Below, one piece after another: positions 1-7,138 of a stretch of 37,730 nt of DNA. A program made the position numbers and the translations under genes. The notes beneath the pieces were generated by a model, which was not told the DNA's origin, ran no database searches, and was given only the letters and a program-made list of their open reading frames with translations. The stretch spans positions 1 through 37,730 of the forward strand of contig JAAYNX010000041.1 in assembly GCA_012520615.1 (NCBI GenBank). The letters run 5' to 3'. Positions within the stretch are counted from its first letter, which is position 1. Each line of letters opens with the position of its first letter. The DNA comes from Clostridiaceae bacterium. GTDB lineage: Bacteria; Bacillota; Clostridia; DSM-8532.

Positions 1-1
1 A

Positions 2-41
2 GTCGATGAGTCGATGAGCCAGTGAGCCAGTGAGCCAATCA
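2..41. repeat. 8-bp tandem repeat at the window edge
   Basis: The first bases are built from 8-bp units: GTCGATGA twice (2-17), GCCAGTGA twice (18-33), then a diverged GCCAATCA (34-41). The last units form the left arm of a hairpin: AGTGAG-C-CAATC (29-40) pairs with GATTGCTCACT (46-56) with one bulged C. The array probably continues left of the window. It lies just upstream of yhbY and may mark the end of the preceding gene or a decayed spacer. Function unknown. Confidence 0.6.
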
Positions 42-89
42 GTGGGATTGCTCACTCTTCGTGTCTTGTGTAATAGCGGAGGAAAAAAT

Positions 90-383
90 ATGATAACAGG
101 AAAACAAAGAAGTTACTTAAGGGGATTAGCAAACGGTATCCCGGCCATTTTCCAAGTAGGTAAAAACGGGATAGATGAAAATGTTGTTCGACAGTTTCGA
201 GAAGCTCTTGAGGCAAGGGAATTGGTTAAAGCCAGTGTGTTAAAAAACTCAATATATACGTCAAGAGAAGCGTGTGAAGAGCTTGCCCAGGCGGTTGATG
301 CCGAAATAGTATCTGTCATTGGGAATAAATTTGTCCTTTATAAGGAATCTTCTAATAATAAGGTTATAGAACTGCCAAAATAA
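90..383 (+). CDS. yhbY: YhbY/CRS1-type RNA-binding protein (ribosome assembly)
   Basis: A 97-residue protein made up of one CRS1-YhbY domain, which binds pre-ribosomal RNA during large-subunit assembly in the cytoplasm. The N-terminal ITGKQRSYLRGLA segment and the KH-like G-K-N-G loop (IFQVGKNGI) are diagnostic, followed by the typical LVKASVLKNS strand. The open frame extends up to position 30, but ATG at 90 is the real start: GGAGG at 78-82 sits 7 nt before it, and the upstream codons do not resemble the family. In many Firmicutes this gene follows obg; the upstream neighbour is outside the window. The next gene starts 35 nt downstream on the same strand, so the two may be cotranscribed. 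Confidence 0.9.
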   Translation: MITGKQRSYLRGLANGIPAIFQVGKNGIDENVVRQFREALEARELVKASVLKNSIYTSREACEELAQAVDAEIVSVIGNKFVLYKESSNNKVIELPK

Positions 384-418
384 ATGAGAAGTATATTTCT
401 AGAGACGGAGTTGGAATT

Positions 419-1267
419 ATGATATGGTTCGGGCCTGCAGGAAACTCAAACAGCTTTTATGATCAAGGTTTCGCTCATTCATGGCAAATGCCTCAATGGC
501 TAAATGAAATGGGCCTTAATGCTTATGAGTATCAATGCAATAAGGGCGTCAATCTCAAAGATGAAACAGCCCAGCAGATTGGAGATAAGGCGAAAGAGTT
601 TAATATTCGCCTAAGTGTCCATGCACCTTACTATATCAACCTTTCAAGTGCTGAAGAAGAAAAAAGGAACAACTCAATTAAATATATTTTAGATACCCTC
701 CATGTAGCTAAAATAATGGGAGCAGGGCGTATTGTGATGCACCCGGGATATGTGTCTAAAATAACTCGTGAAACTGCTGTGGAGCTAGCAAAGGCAACAT
801 TGCTGGAAGCCATCAAAGAAGCCGATGAAGCAGGGTTTTCAGATATAACGATATGTCCGGAAGTGTTGGGGAAAAACAATCAGTTAGGTAATCTAGAAGA
901 AGTGCTGGATTTATGCGGTCTGGACGAAAGACTTATACCATGCTTGGACTTTGCCCATTTACACTCATTAACTCAGGGTGGAATGAGAACCGAGAATGAC
1001 TTTGCCCAGGTCTTTAAAATAGCAGAGAAACATCTTGGAAAAGAGAGAACAAAAAAACTGCACATTCATTTCAGCCGTGTAGAATTCGGAAAAGGCGGAG
1101 AGAAAAAGCATTGGTCATATTCAGATACAAAGTATGGTCCTGATTTTGATCCCCTCGCAAAAGTAATTATTGATCTTAATTTAGAACCTGTTGTAATATG
1201 TGAATCCCGTGGCACAATGGCGGAGGATGCGCTCACCCTAAAGAAAATATACAATTCGAAACTTTAA
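419..1267 (+). CDS. Endonuclease IV-like TIM-barrel protein (AP endonuclease family 2)
   Basis: A 282-residue xylose-isomerase-like TIM barrel related to deoxyribonuclease IV (Nfo), which cuts DNA at abasic sites using three zinc ions. Most metal ligands of the family can be placed: H68 (VHAPYY), H108 (MHPG), E148 (CPE), D177 and H180 (DFAHLH), H217 (HIHFS), H231 (EKKH) and E262 (CES). The family's Asp-x-His motif is changed: the sequence before H231 is GEKK, so the third-zinc aspartate is missing or moved to E228. It is therefore a divergent subfamily and may not be a true AP endonuclease. The start is ATG 419 with GGAG at 407-410. The neighbour yhbY gives no functional hint. Family assignment is firm; exact substrate is uncertain. 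Confidence 0.8.
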   Translation: MIWFGPAGNSNSFYDQGFAHSWQMPQWLNEMGLNAYEYQCNKGVNLKDETAQQIGDKAKEFNIRLSVHAPYYINLSSAEEEKRNNSIKYILDTLHVAKIMGAGRIVMHPGYVSKITRETAVELAKATLLEAIKEADEAGFSDITICPEVLGKNNQLGNLEEVLDLCGLDERLIPCLDFAHLHSLTQGGMRTENDFAQVFKIAEKHLGKERTKKLHIHFSRVEFGKGGEKKHWSYSDTKYGPDFDPLAKVIIDLNLEPVVICESRGTMAEDALTLKKIYNSKL

Positions 1268-1414
1268 TTCTAAACATGAAGAACCATCATATCACAATTA
1301 GAGTCAACCCGGAAAAGTGTTCTAAGCCATTGGTTGTGTCAATTTACTGTAGGAAATGAAATCGACCGCCTACTTGTTAACCTGATATATGCAACAACAG
1401 AATCGTCCCTTGCC

Positions 1415-2362
1415 TTACTTAAGCATCACTTCAATTAAAAGACTTAATATCAGAGGGAGCATAATAAGAACAAGATTCATTACTGCTAGGGCAAAGGTGT
1501 CCTTTTTAGTTTGAAGACCAAAAAAGACCCGTATATTTTTGTAAACCTTATATGCTGTTAATAGCGCTATCAGGGAAAGCAGCGGGAGGTACCCCAAAAA
1601 TACACACAATATAATATCCAGATAAGCAAAAAGGTACATGGCACCATACAAAAACAGGGCTTTCTTTTTACCGATTTGGATAGGCAGAGTATAGCGTTTA
1701 TTTACAAAGTCATCTTCCATGTCACAGATATTGTTAGCAAGCATTATGTTTGCAATGCAGAATACGGCAGGTAGTGAAGCTAATACAATGGGAAGCAAAA
1801 GCATCCAGTTAATAGTGAATACTATATTGGTATTATTGATAATTAGCGTAAGTGGATGGTAATCAAGTATAGAAGCATATACCACCAAAAACGGAATCAT
1901 AAGTCCCATAAAAACTCCGGAAAACACTTCTCCAAAACAAGTTCGAGAAATCGGAAGCGGCCCGGCAGAATAAAGAATACCCATAAAGAAGGATAACATT
2001 CCCAAGGCCAGTAACCAATAATCAGCTCTTAAGAAAGTCAATATGCCAAAAACAACCGCAATAACAAGTAAAAGTGCAATTGTCAAAATGACTGTCGTTT
2101 CACTAAGATTATATTGCCCAATGGCATTGTGAACCTCAAAATTATAGCCCTCTTTTTTTATTGCTCTTTTATAGTCCTGGTAATTATTAAGAGCGGTAGT
2201 AAACATATCAAAGCAAATAAGGGATATAAAAAAGAACAGAACATTTATAGGCTTCCAAGTTTCGTATTTATATAGAGTATAAAGTACTCCGAAAATATAA
2301 GGTGTTACACTTGCAATTTTAGTTTGTATCTCAACAAGTTTCAAAAAGCTCTTAACATGCAT
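1415..2362 (-). CDS. UbiA-family prenyltransferase (MenA-like)
   Basis: A 315-residue integral membrane protein with about eight or nine hydrophobic segments. It carries both Asp-rich prenyl-diphosphate/Mg2+ motifs of the UbiA superfamily: NNYQD (residues 59-63) and NNICDMEDD (210-218), the latter followed by KRYTLPIQIG as in MenA-like enzymes, plus the YSAGP loop (131-135). Such enzymes attach a polyprenyl chain to an aromatic acceptor, for example dihydroxynaphthoate in menaquinone synthesis. No other menaquinone genes are in the window, so the acceptor is unknown. The start at 2362 has AGGAG about 10 nt upstream. It is transcribed away from aroQ, with a promoter overlapping the aroQ promoter. 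Confidence 0.82.
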   Translation of the reverse strand: MHVKSFLKLVEIQTKIASVTPYIFGVLYTLYKYETWKPINVLFFFISLICFDMFTTALNNYQDYKRAIKKEGYNFEVHNAIGQYNLSETTVILTIALLLVIAVVFGILTFLRADYWLLALGMLSFFMGILYSAGPLPISRTCFGEVFSGVFMGLMIPFLVVYASILDYHPLTLIINNTNIVFTINWMLLLPIVLASLPAVFCIANIMLANNICDMEDDFVNKRYTLPIQIGKKKALFLYGAMYLFAYLDIILCVFLGYLPLLSLIALLTAYKVYKNIRVFFGLQTKKDTFALAVMNLVLIMLPLILSLLIEVMLK

Positions 2363-2406
2363 ATCTGAACGCTCTCCTATTCAATTTATCATATTAGTAT
2401 ACTTAG

Positions 2407-2435
2407 ATTATATCCATTTTGTTGATGAGTGTTAA
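2407..2435 (-). promoter_or_regulatory. Sigma-A promoter for the prenyltransferase gene
   Basis: Read on the minus strand: TTAACA (-35, 2435-2430), a 17-bp spacer, and a perfect TATAAT (-10, 2412-2407), 45 bp before the start codon. The -35 lies inside the spacer of the divergent aroQ promoter. Confidence 0.65.
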
Positions 2436-2450
2436 GAAATCCGATAAAAT
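2422..2450 (+). promoter_or_regulatory. Sigma-A promoter for aroQ-pepP
   Basis: TTGATG (2422-2427), a 17-bp spacer and TAAAAT (2445-2450), about 70 bp upstream of aroQ. It overlaps the promoter firing in the opposite direction, so occupancy of one should exclude the other. Confidence 0.6.
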
Positions 2451-2519
2451 AATTATATTAGATGTTTCTCGCAACGCCGATAAGTATATTCTAATTGTGA
2501 AAGGGGCATGAATTAATAG

Positions 2520-2960
2520 ATGATTAGGATAATAATTCTTAACGGACCCAATCTTAATTTATTGGGGACCAGAGAGCCGGGCATATATGGAAATCAAACT
2601 CTGCAGTTTATTCAAAAAAGACTGGAGGAGGAAGCGGCTACTTACCGCATAGATTTAGATTTCTATCAATCAAATCATGAGGGTAAATTGATAGACAAAA
2701 TACACGAGGCATACAAGAACGGATTTAACGGTATTATTATTAATCCGGGGGCATTTACTCATTATAGTTATGCTATTCGTGATGCGATAAGTGCAACCAA
2801 TATACCTACTATAGAAGTTCATCTTTCCAATATTCATGCCAGAGAAGAATTCAGAGCTAAGTCTGTTATTGCCCCTGTTTGTATAGGTCAGATAAGCGGC
2901 CTTGGTGTGGATGCGTATTCGGCGGCACTTTTTGCTTTACATAGACGTTTTCAGTCATAA
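2520..2960 (+). CDS. aroQ: Type II 3-dehydroquinate dehydratase
   Basis: A 146-residue protein of the normal length for type II dehydroquinases, which form dodecamers and convert 3-dehydroquinate to 3-dehydroshikimate in the shikimate pathway. Visible signatures: [17 protein letters not shown] (residues 8-24, including R18 and catalytic Y23), NPGAFTHYS (75-83) and [14 protein letters not shown] (99-112, catalytic H101). The start is ATG 2520. The only ribosome binding site (AAGGGG, 2501-2506) is 13 nt away and is better placed for an ATG at 2508 that stops after two codons. pepP follows 26 nt downstream and efp further on, the order seen in Bacillus (yqhS-yqhT-efp). Confidence 0.95.
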   Translation: MIRIIILNGPNLNLLGTREPGIYGNQTLQFIQKRLEEEAATYRIDLDFYQSNHEGKLIDKIHEAYKNGFNGIIINPGAFTHYSYAIRDAISATNIPTIEVHLSNIHAREEFRAKSVIAPVCIGQISGLGVDAYSAALFALHRRFQS

Positions 2961-2986
2961 AAATACAGTTTGGAGTGATAGACAAG

Positions 2987-4060
2987 ATGAACAATAGATT
3001 GAAAAAACTGAGAAATCTTTTAGTAGAAAAAGATTGCGACGCCTGTTTAATAACAGGACGAGCCAACACATTATATTTTTCCGGATTTACAGGCACAACC
3101 TCGTTTTTATTGGTCGGCGCCGATAAAGCATGGCTGGTTGTGGACTTCAGGTATACCATCCAAGCAAAAAAACAAGTTTATGATGGAATTGAGGTTATCG
3201 AGATTAACGAAAGCTTTTATTCCTCATTAAATGAAATTATAAAACAAAGCTCTATTAAAATAGTTGGCTTCGAAGGCCCTGCTCTCACTGTTTCGGAATA
3301 CACCAGAATAAAGGATAAAATTACAGGAATTAAGAAATTAAAAAACCTAGAGGACTCAATCAACCGAATCCGCATAATTAAAGATTCCCAAGAGATAGAG
3401 CAAATTCAGCAGGCTGTGCTTTTGGGGGATAAAATTTTTGAGCACATCGTTAAATTCATCAAACCGGGAATGAAAGAAGTGGAAGTCGCTGCCGAACTTG
3501 AGTATACAATGAAAAAACTGGGTGCAAAAGGGCCGTCGTTTGAGAGCATTATAGCTGCGGGACCTAGATCTGCCATGTGCCATGGCACGGCCACAGAAAA
3601 TATTCTTAAAAACGGCGATGCAGTAGTTTTAGATTTTGGGGTAATTTACCACAACTATTGTTCCGATATGACGAGAACAATATTTATAGGAGAACCGAAC
3701 AAAGAGTTGAAAAAGATATATGATATTGTAATGAAAGCTCAAGAAGCGGCTTTGGAGGGTATTGTATCAGGCATGAGCGGTTTTGATGCCGATAAAATCG
3801 CTAGAGATATAATAGCTTCAAACGGTTACAAAGACGCTTTCGGGCATAGCTTGGGGCACGGTGTCGGCATAGAAATACATGAGGAACCAAGATTATCAGC
3901 AAAAAGTGAAGATATTTTGGAAGATGGCATGGTGTTTTCGGTTGAGCCCGGTATTTATGTAGAAGGTTTGGGTGGCGTAAGAATTGAGGATATGGTTGTA
4001 TTGGTAGACGGCAAAATCAGGAACTTTACCACCAGTCCTAAGGATATTATTATAATATAG
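2987..4060 (+). CDS. pepP: Xaa-Pro aminopeptidase (M24 metallopeptidase)
   Basis: A 357-residue cytoplasmic M24 peptidase that releases an N-terminal residue preceding proline. An N-terminal creatinase-like domain (about residues 1-125) precedes the pita-bread catalytic domain. All five metal ligands are present: D216, D227, H291 (GHSLGHGVG), E320 (SVEPGIY) and E334 (RIEDM), plus the substrate histidine in MCHGTA (H199). An upstream GTG at 2975 is in frame, but GGAG at 2972-2975 overlaps it, so ATG 2987 is chosen. This is the YqhT-like protein normally found between aroQ and efp. Exact substrate specificity (Xaa-Pro versus Xaa-Pro-Xaa) cannot be read from the sequence. Confidence 0.9.
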   Translation: MNNRLKKLRNLLVEKDCDACLITGRANTLYFSGFTGTTSFLLVGADKAWLVVDFRYTIQAKKQVYDGIEVIEINESFYSSLNEIIKQSSIKIVGFEGPALTVSEYTRIKDKITGIKKLKNLEDSINRIRIIKDSQEIEQIQQAVLLGDKIFEHIVKFIKPGMKEVEVAAELEYTMKKLGAKGPSFESIIAAGPRSAMCHGTATENILKNGDAVVLDFGVIYHNYCSDMTRTIFIGEPNKELKKIYDIVMKAQEAALEGIVSGMSGFDADKIARDIIASNGYKDAFGHSLGHGVGIEIHEEPRLSAKSEDILEDGMVFSVEPGIYVEGLGGVRIEDMVVLVDGKIRNFTTSPKDIIII

Positions 4061-4072
4061 TTTTTAGTTTCA

Positions 4073-4095
4073 TTTAGCGCATCAGCGACGCTAAA
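4073..4095. repeat. Small inverted repeat after pepP
   Basis: TTTAGCG (4073-4079) pairs with CGCTAAA (4089-4095) around a 9-nt loop. No T-run follows, so it is at best a weak terminator. The TTAGCG/CGCTAA ends recall the dispersed element near 11222-11331 and may be a decayed fragment of it. Confidence 0.35.
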
Positions 4096-4117
4096 TTAGA
4101 AGCTATATAACTTTTTC

Positions 4118-4146
4118 TTGCATACCTAAGCATAATAGCTTAATAT
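4118..4146 (+). promoter_or_regulatory. Possible promoter for efp
   Basis: TTGCAT (4118-4123), 17-bp spacer, TAATAT (4141-4146), about 48 bp before the efp start. Both hexamers are imperfect; efp may also be read through from pepP. Confidence 0.35.
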
Positions 4147-4193
4147 AAGATGGTAAGAATTTACCGAATTTTTATAAGAGAGGTTTACTTATT

Positions 4194-4751
4194 ATGGTAG
4201 TAGCAGGCGATTTTAAAAATGGCTTAACCTTTGAAATGGATGGACAAGTTTTTCAGGTTGTCGAATTCCAGCATGTCAAGCCTGGAAAAGGTGCGGCTTT
4301 TGTTAGAACAAAGATTAAAAATGTAATAACCGGTTCTACAATTGAGCGTACATTTAATCCTTCTGACAAATTTGAGAAAGCTCAGATAATGAGAAGGGAT
4401 ATGGAGTATCTTTACAACGATGGAGATTTGGCATATTTCATGGACACAGAGAACTATGAACAATTGCCTATTAACTTATCTTCTATCAAAGATGCCCTTA
4501 TTTTTGTAAAAGAGAATACTGTTTGTAAGGTTCTTTCATATAAGGGCAATGTCTTTGGCGTAGAGCCACCTATGTTTGTAGAATTAGAAATAACTGAAAC
4601 AGAGCCCGGTTTCAAAGGTGATACAGCAACTGGAGCAACCAAACCTGCCACTTTGGAAACAGGTGCACAGGTAAAGGTTCCCCTCTTTATTGATCAGGGC
4701 GAGAAGATACGCATAGATACCCGTACAGGCGAGTATTTGGAAAGAGCCTAA
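4194..4751 (+). CDS. efp: Translation elongation factor P
   Basis: A 185-residue EF-P of the usual length and three-domain architecture. It binds ribosomes stalled on polyproline stretches between the P and E sites. The N-terminal KOW-like domain has [23 protein letters not shown], where the KPGKGAA loop carries the lysine that is modified in some bacteria; the C-terminal domain ends in the conserved [17 protein letters not shown] 4194 follows AGAGAGG. No EF-P modification gene (epmA/B, ymfI) lies nearby. A good intrinsic terminator follows at 4786. Confidence 0.97.
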   Translation: MVVAGDFKNGLTFEMDGQVFQVVEFQHVKPGKGAAFVRTKIKNVITGSTIERTFNPSDKFEKAQIMRRDMEYLYNDGDLAYFMDTENYEQLPINLSSIKDALIFVKENTVCKVLSYKGNVFGVEPPMFVELEITETEPGFKGDTATGATKPATLETGAQVKVPLFIDQGEKIRIDTRTGEYLERA

Positions 4752-4785
4752 ACTAAAAACAATTTGATTTTTAATAAGCAAGATG

Positions 4786-4817
4786 GAGTCCTTTTTTAGG
4801 GACTCTATTTTTGTCTT
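4786..4817 (+). terminator. Intrinsic terminator after efp
   Basis: GAGTCC (4786-4791) pairs with GGACTC (4800-4805) over an 8-nt loop, followed by TATTTTTG. It closes the aroQ-pepP-efp unit. Confidence 0.75.
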
Positions 4818-4896
4818 CTGCATAATTCAAGGAATTAATCCAATACTATGTATGAAACAATTTTTACAGCGGGTCTTTGGAAGGAGGTAAAATTTT

Positions 4897-5451
4897 TTGA
4901 AAGCAACAGGTATTGTTAGAAGAATTGACGATCTGGGAAGAGTGGTTATACCAAAAGAAATCAGAAGAACTTTAAGGATTAGGGAGGGTGATCCTCTTGA
5001 AATCTATACAGACCGTGAAGGAGAAGTAATTCTAAAAAAATATTCTCCCATTGGTGAACTGGGTGATTTTGCTGAAGCATATGCTGAATCACTTCATAAT
5101 ACAAGTGGACACATTATTGCGGTGGCAGACAGAGATTCTATTATTGCTGTTTCAGGCGGCTCAAAAAAAGAGTTACTAGAAAAAACCTTAAGCTCTGATA
5201 TAGAGAAAATAATAGAAAATCGAGATATGTTTATAGCGCAATCAGAGGAATCCCAGCGTATTCCCGTAATATCAGACGAAAAGGGCAATACAAAATACAC
5301 ATCCCAAGTAATATCACCAATTATTTCTGAGGGAGATGCTATAGGAGCTGTTTTAATGCTTTCCACCGATCCCAAGGTCAAAATGGGAGATGTGGAAACA
5401 AAGCTGGTACAATCAGCGGCAGGCTTTCTAGGTCGACACATGGAACAATAA
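4897..5451 (+). CDS. spoVT: Stage V sporulation protein T, AbrB-type regulator
   Basis: A 184-residue transcription factor that modulates sigma-G-dependent genes in the forespore. The N-terminal SpoVT/AbrB swapped-hairpin DNA-binding domain is clear (MKATGIVRRIDDLGRVVIPK, then EIRRTLRIREGDPLEIYTD). The rest (about residues 55-184) is the GAF-like ligand-sensing domain that separates SpoVT from short AbrB proteins. Translation starts at TTG 4897: AAGGAGGT at 4881-4888 gives ideal spacing, the next in-frame methionine would remove the DNA-binding domain, and MKATGIVRRID is the normal family N-terminus. The gene stands alone between two terminators. Confidence 0.95.
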   Translation: MKATGIVRRIDDLGRVVIPKEIRRTLRIREGDPLEIYTDREGEVILKKYSPIGELGDFAEAYAESLHNTSGHIIAVADRDSIIAVSGGSKKELLEKTLSSDIEKIIENRDMFIAQSEESQRIPVISDEKGNTKYTSQVISPIISEGDAIGAVLMLSTDPKVKMGDVETKLVQSAAGFLGRHMEQ

Positions 5452-5462
5452 AACTTCTACGT

Positions 5463-5506
5463 AAAAAAGTGAGCCAAGGTAAAGTACACTTTGGCTCACT
5501 TTTTTT
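5463..5506. terminator. Strong bidirectional terminator after spoVT
   Basis: AAAAAAGTGAGCCAA pairs with TTGGCTCACTTTTTT around a 13-nt loop. It has a T-run on both strands, so it can end spoVT and also the convergent flavoprotein gene. Confidence 0.88.
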
Positions 5507-5565
5507 GAAATCTAGAGATGGGAATTGTTCTGTTCTCTATCGCAGTCAAGGCCCCGTAGGATATA

Positions 5566-6954
5566 TCACTTCTTCTCGGATATTACCCTTGCGACATGAA
5601 CGCCGCTTGCTGCCGCCTGTGATAATCCACGAGTAATGCCGGCGCCGTCACCGATTGCGTAGAATCCGGGAAGCTCGGTTTCAAATTCATTATTCAATAA
5701 TAGCCTTGAACTGTAGAATTTTACTTCAACACCATAGAGAAGAGTATCGTAATTGGCCGTACCCGGAGCGATCTTGTCCAAAGCGTTTATCATCTCAATG
5801 ATATTATCCAGATGACGCTTTGTTAGAACAAGACTTAAGTCACCGGGAGTAGCTTTCATAGTAGGTCTGGTAAAGCTTTGAGCTAAGCGATGCTCATTGG
5901 TGCGCTTTCCTTTTACCAAATCACCAAAGCGCTGTACCAAAATTCCTCCACCAAGCATATTTGAAAGAGAAGCAATTCGTTTGCCGTATTGATAAGGCTC
6001 GTTAAATGGCTTAGTAAAGCGATTGCTTACGAGGATCGCAAAATTAGTATTTTCGCTTCTGAAAGCAGGATCTGTATAGCTATGACCGTTAACAGTTATT
6101 ATTCCGTCAACATTCTCGCTTACCACATGACCATAGGGATTCATGCAGAAGGTTCTAACTAAATCTCCGTACTGCTTTGTTCTATACAAAAACTTGGACT
6201 CGTATACAATGTCGGTAATATTTTCAAATACTCTTGCAGGGAGTTCTACTCTAACGCCTATATCCACCTGATTATTTATCAACTGGAGATTGAGATTTCG
6301 GCATTGGGCAGCAAACCATTCAGCCCCAGAACGACCGGGAGCAACAATTAAGTATTTACAAACAGCAGTTTCACCGTTATTCAGCTTTATTCTATACCCA
6401 GATTCCAGCTTCTCAAAGGATTCTACTCCCGCATCACAAGATATTTCAACTCTCTCATTAAGATAGTCGAACATTTTTGTCAGTATTTGCTTATTATTCT
6501 CTGTCCCCAAATGCTTTACTTCAGCCTCTAAAAGGTGAAGATCATATGACAGAGCTTTTCTTGATATTTCACGAGCTTCAGGAGAATTGGTTGTAAAACG
6601 CTTTGAAGTTGCTCCAAAGCTTACATTTACCGTATCAACATATTCTATCAAATCCATGATTTTCTTTGTATCTAGATATTCATTCAGCCACCCGCCAAAT
6701 TGAGTGGTAAAATTATATTTGCCGTCGGAAAATGCTCCTGCACCACCGAAACCGTTCATTATACCGCAGGAGTTACAATTTATACACGATGCAACTTTCT
6801 TTTCGACTATCGGACATAATCTCTTATAAATATCTCTTCCTTGTTCCAGCATAAGTATATCCATGCCCGGCATGAGCTTTTGAAGTTCATAACCTGCAAA
6901 AATTCCCGCTGTACCGCATCCGATTATTATTGCATCATAGCTGTTCTTTTTCAT
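5566..6954 (-). CDS. FAD-dependent dehydrogenase-like flavoprotein (COG2509 type)
   Basis: A 462-residue protein with an N-terminal Rossmann FAD-binding motif (IIGCGTAGIFAG: G12, G14, G17) and the second flavin signature near the C-terminus (FYAIGDGAGITRGLSQAAASG). A cysteine set follows the first strand: C47, then C57-x2-C60-x2-C63 in CINCNSC, leading into NGFGGAGAFSDGK. This combination matches the uncharacterised COG2509 flavoproteins common in Clostridia. The cysteines could be redox-active or bind a metal; I cannot tell which. ATG 6954 is preferred to the in-frame TTG at 6957, since AGAAGGGG precedes it by 7 nt. It is divergent from pcrA. Substrate unknown. Confidence 0.75.
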   Translation of the reverse strand: MKKNSYDAIIIGCGTAGIFAGYELQKLMPGMDILMLEQGRDIYKRLCPIVEKKVASCINCNSCGIMNGFGGAGAFSDGKYNFTTQFGGWLNEYLDTKKIMDLIEYVDTVNVSFGATSKRFTTNSPEAREISRKALSYDLHLLEAEVKHLGTENNKQILTKMFDYLNERVEISCDAGVESFEKLESGYRIKLNNGETAVCKYLIVAPGRSGAEWFAAQCRNLNLQLINNQVDIGVRVELPARVFENITDIVYESKFLYRTKQYGDLVRTFCMNPYGHVVSENVDGIITVNGHSYTDPAFRSENTNFAILVSNRFTKPFNEPYQYGKRIASLSNMLGGGILVQRFGDLVKGKRTNEHRLAQSFTRPTMKATPGDLSLVLTKRHLDNIIEMINALDKIAPGTANYDTLLYGVEVKFYSSRLLLNNEFETELPGFYAIGDGAGITRGLSQAAASGVHVARVISEKK

Positions 6955-6986
6955 CAAAACACCCCTTCTAAATCAAGTGACAATAT

Positions 6987-6995
6987 ATTATACCA
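6987..6995 (-). promoter_or_regulatory. Extended -10 promoter for the flavoprotein gene
   Basis: Minus strand TGGTATAAT: a perfect TATAAT (6992-6987) with an upstream TG, 33 bp before the start codon. No good -35 hexamer is visible, which is typical of extended -10 promoters. Confidence 0.5.
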
Positions 6996-7055
6996 TAAGT
7001 TCAAGCATAGTCATTTATAAAAATAAAGCAAAGGCATTTTTTGGCGAACATTTGT

Positions 7056-7084
7056 TTGATTTGAGCCAGACTCTATTATATAAT
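7056..7084 (+). promoter_or_regulatory. Sigma-A promoter for pcrA
   Basis: TTGATT (7056-7061), exactly 17 bp, then a perfect TATAAT (7079-7084), about 55 bp upstream of the pcrA start. Confidence 0.75.
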
Positions 7085-7138
7085 ATAATGGTTAAGCAAA
7101 TAATCAAAAACACGAAAACACCCAATTTGGAGGGAATT

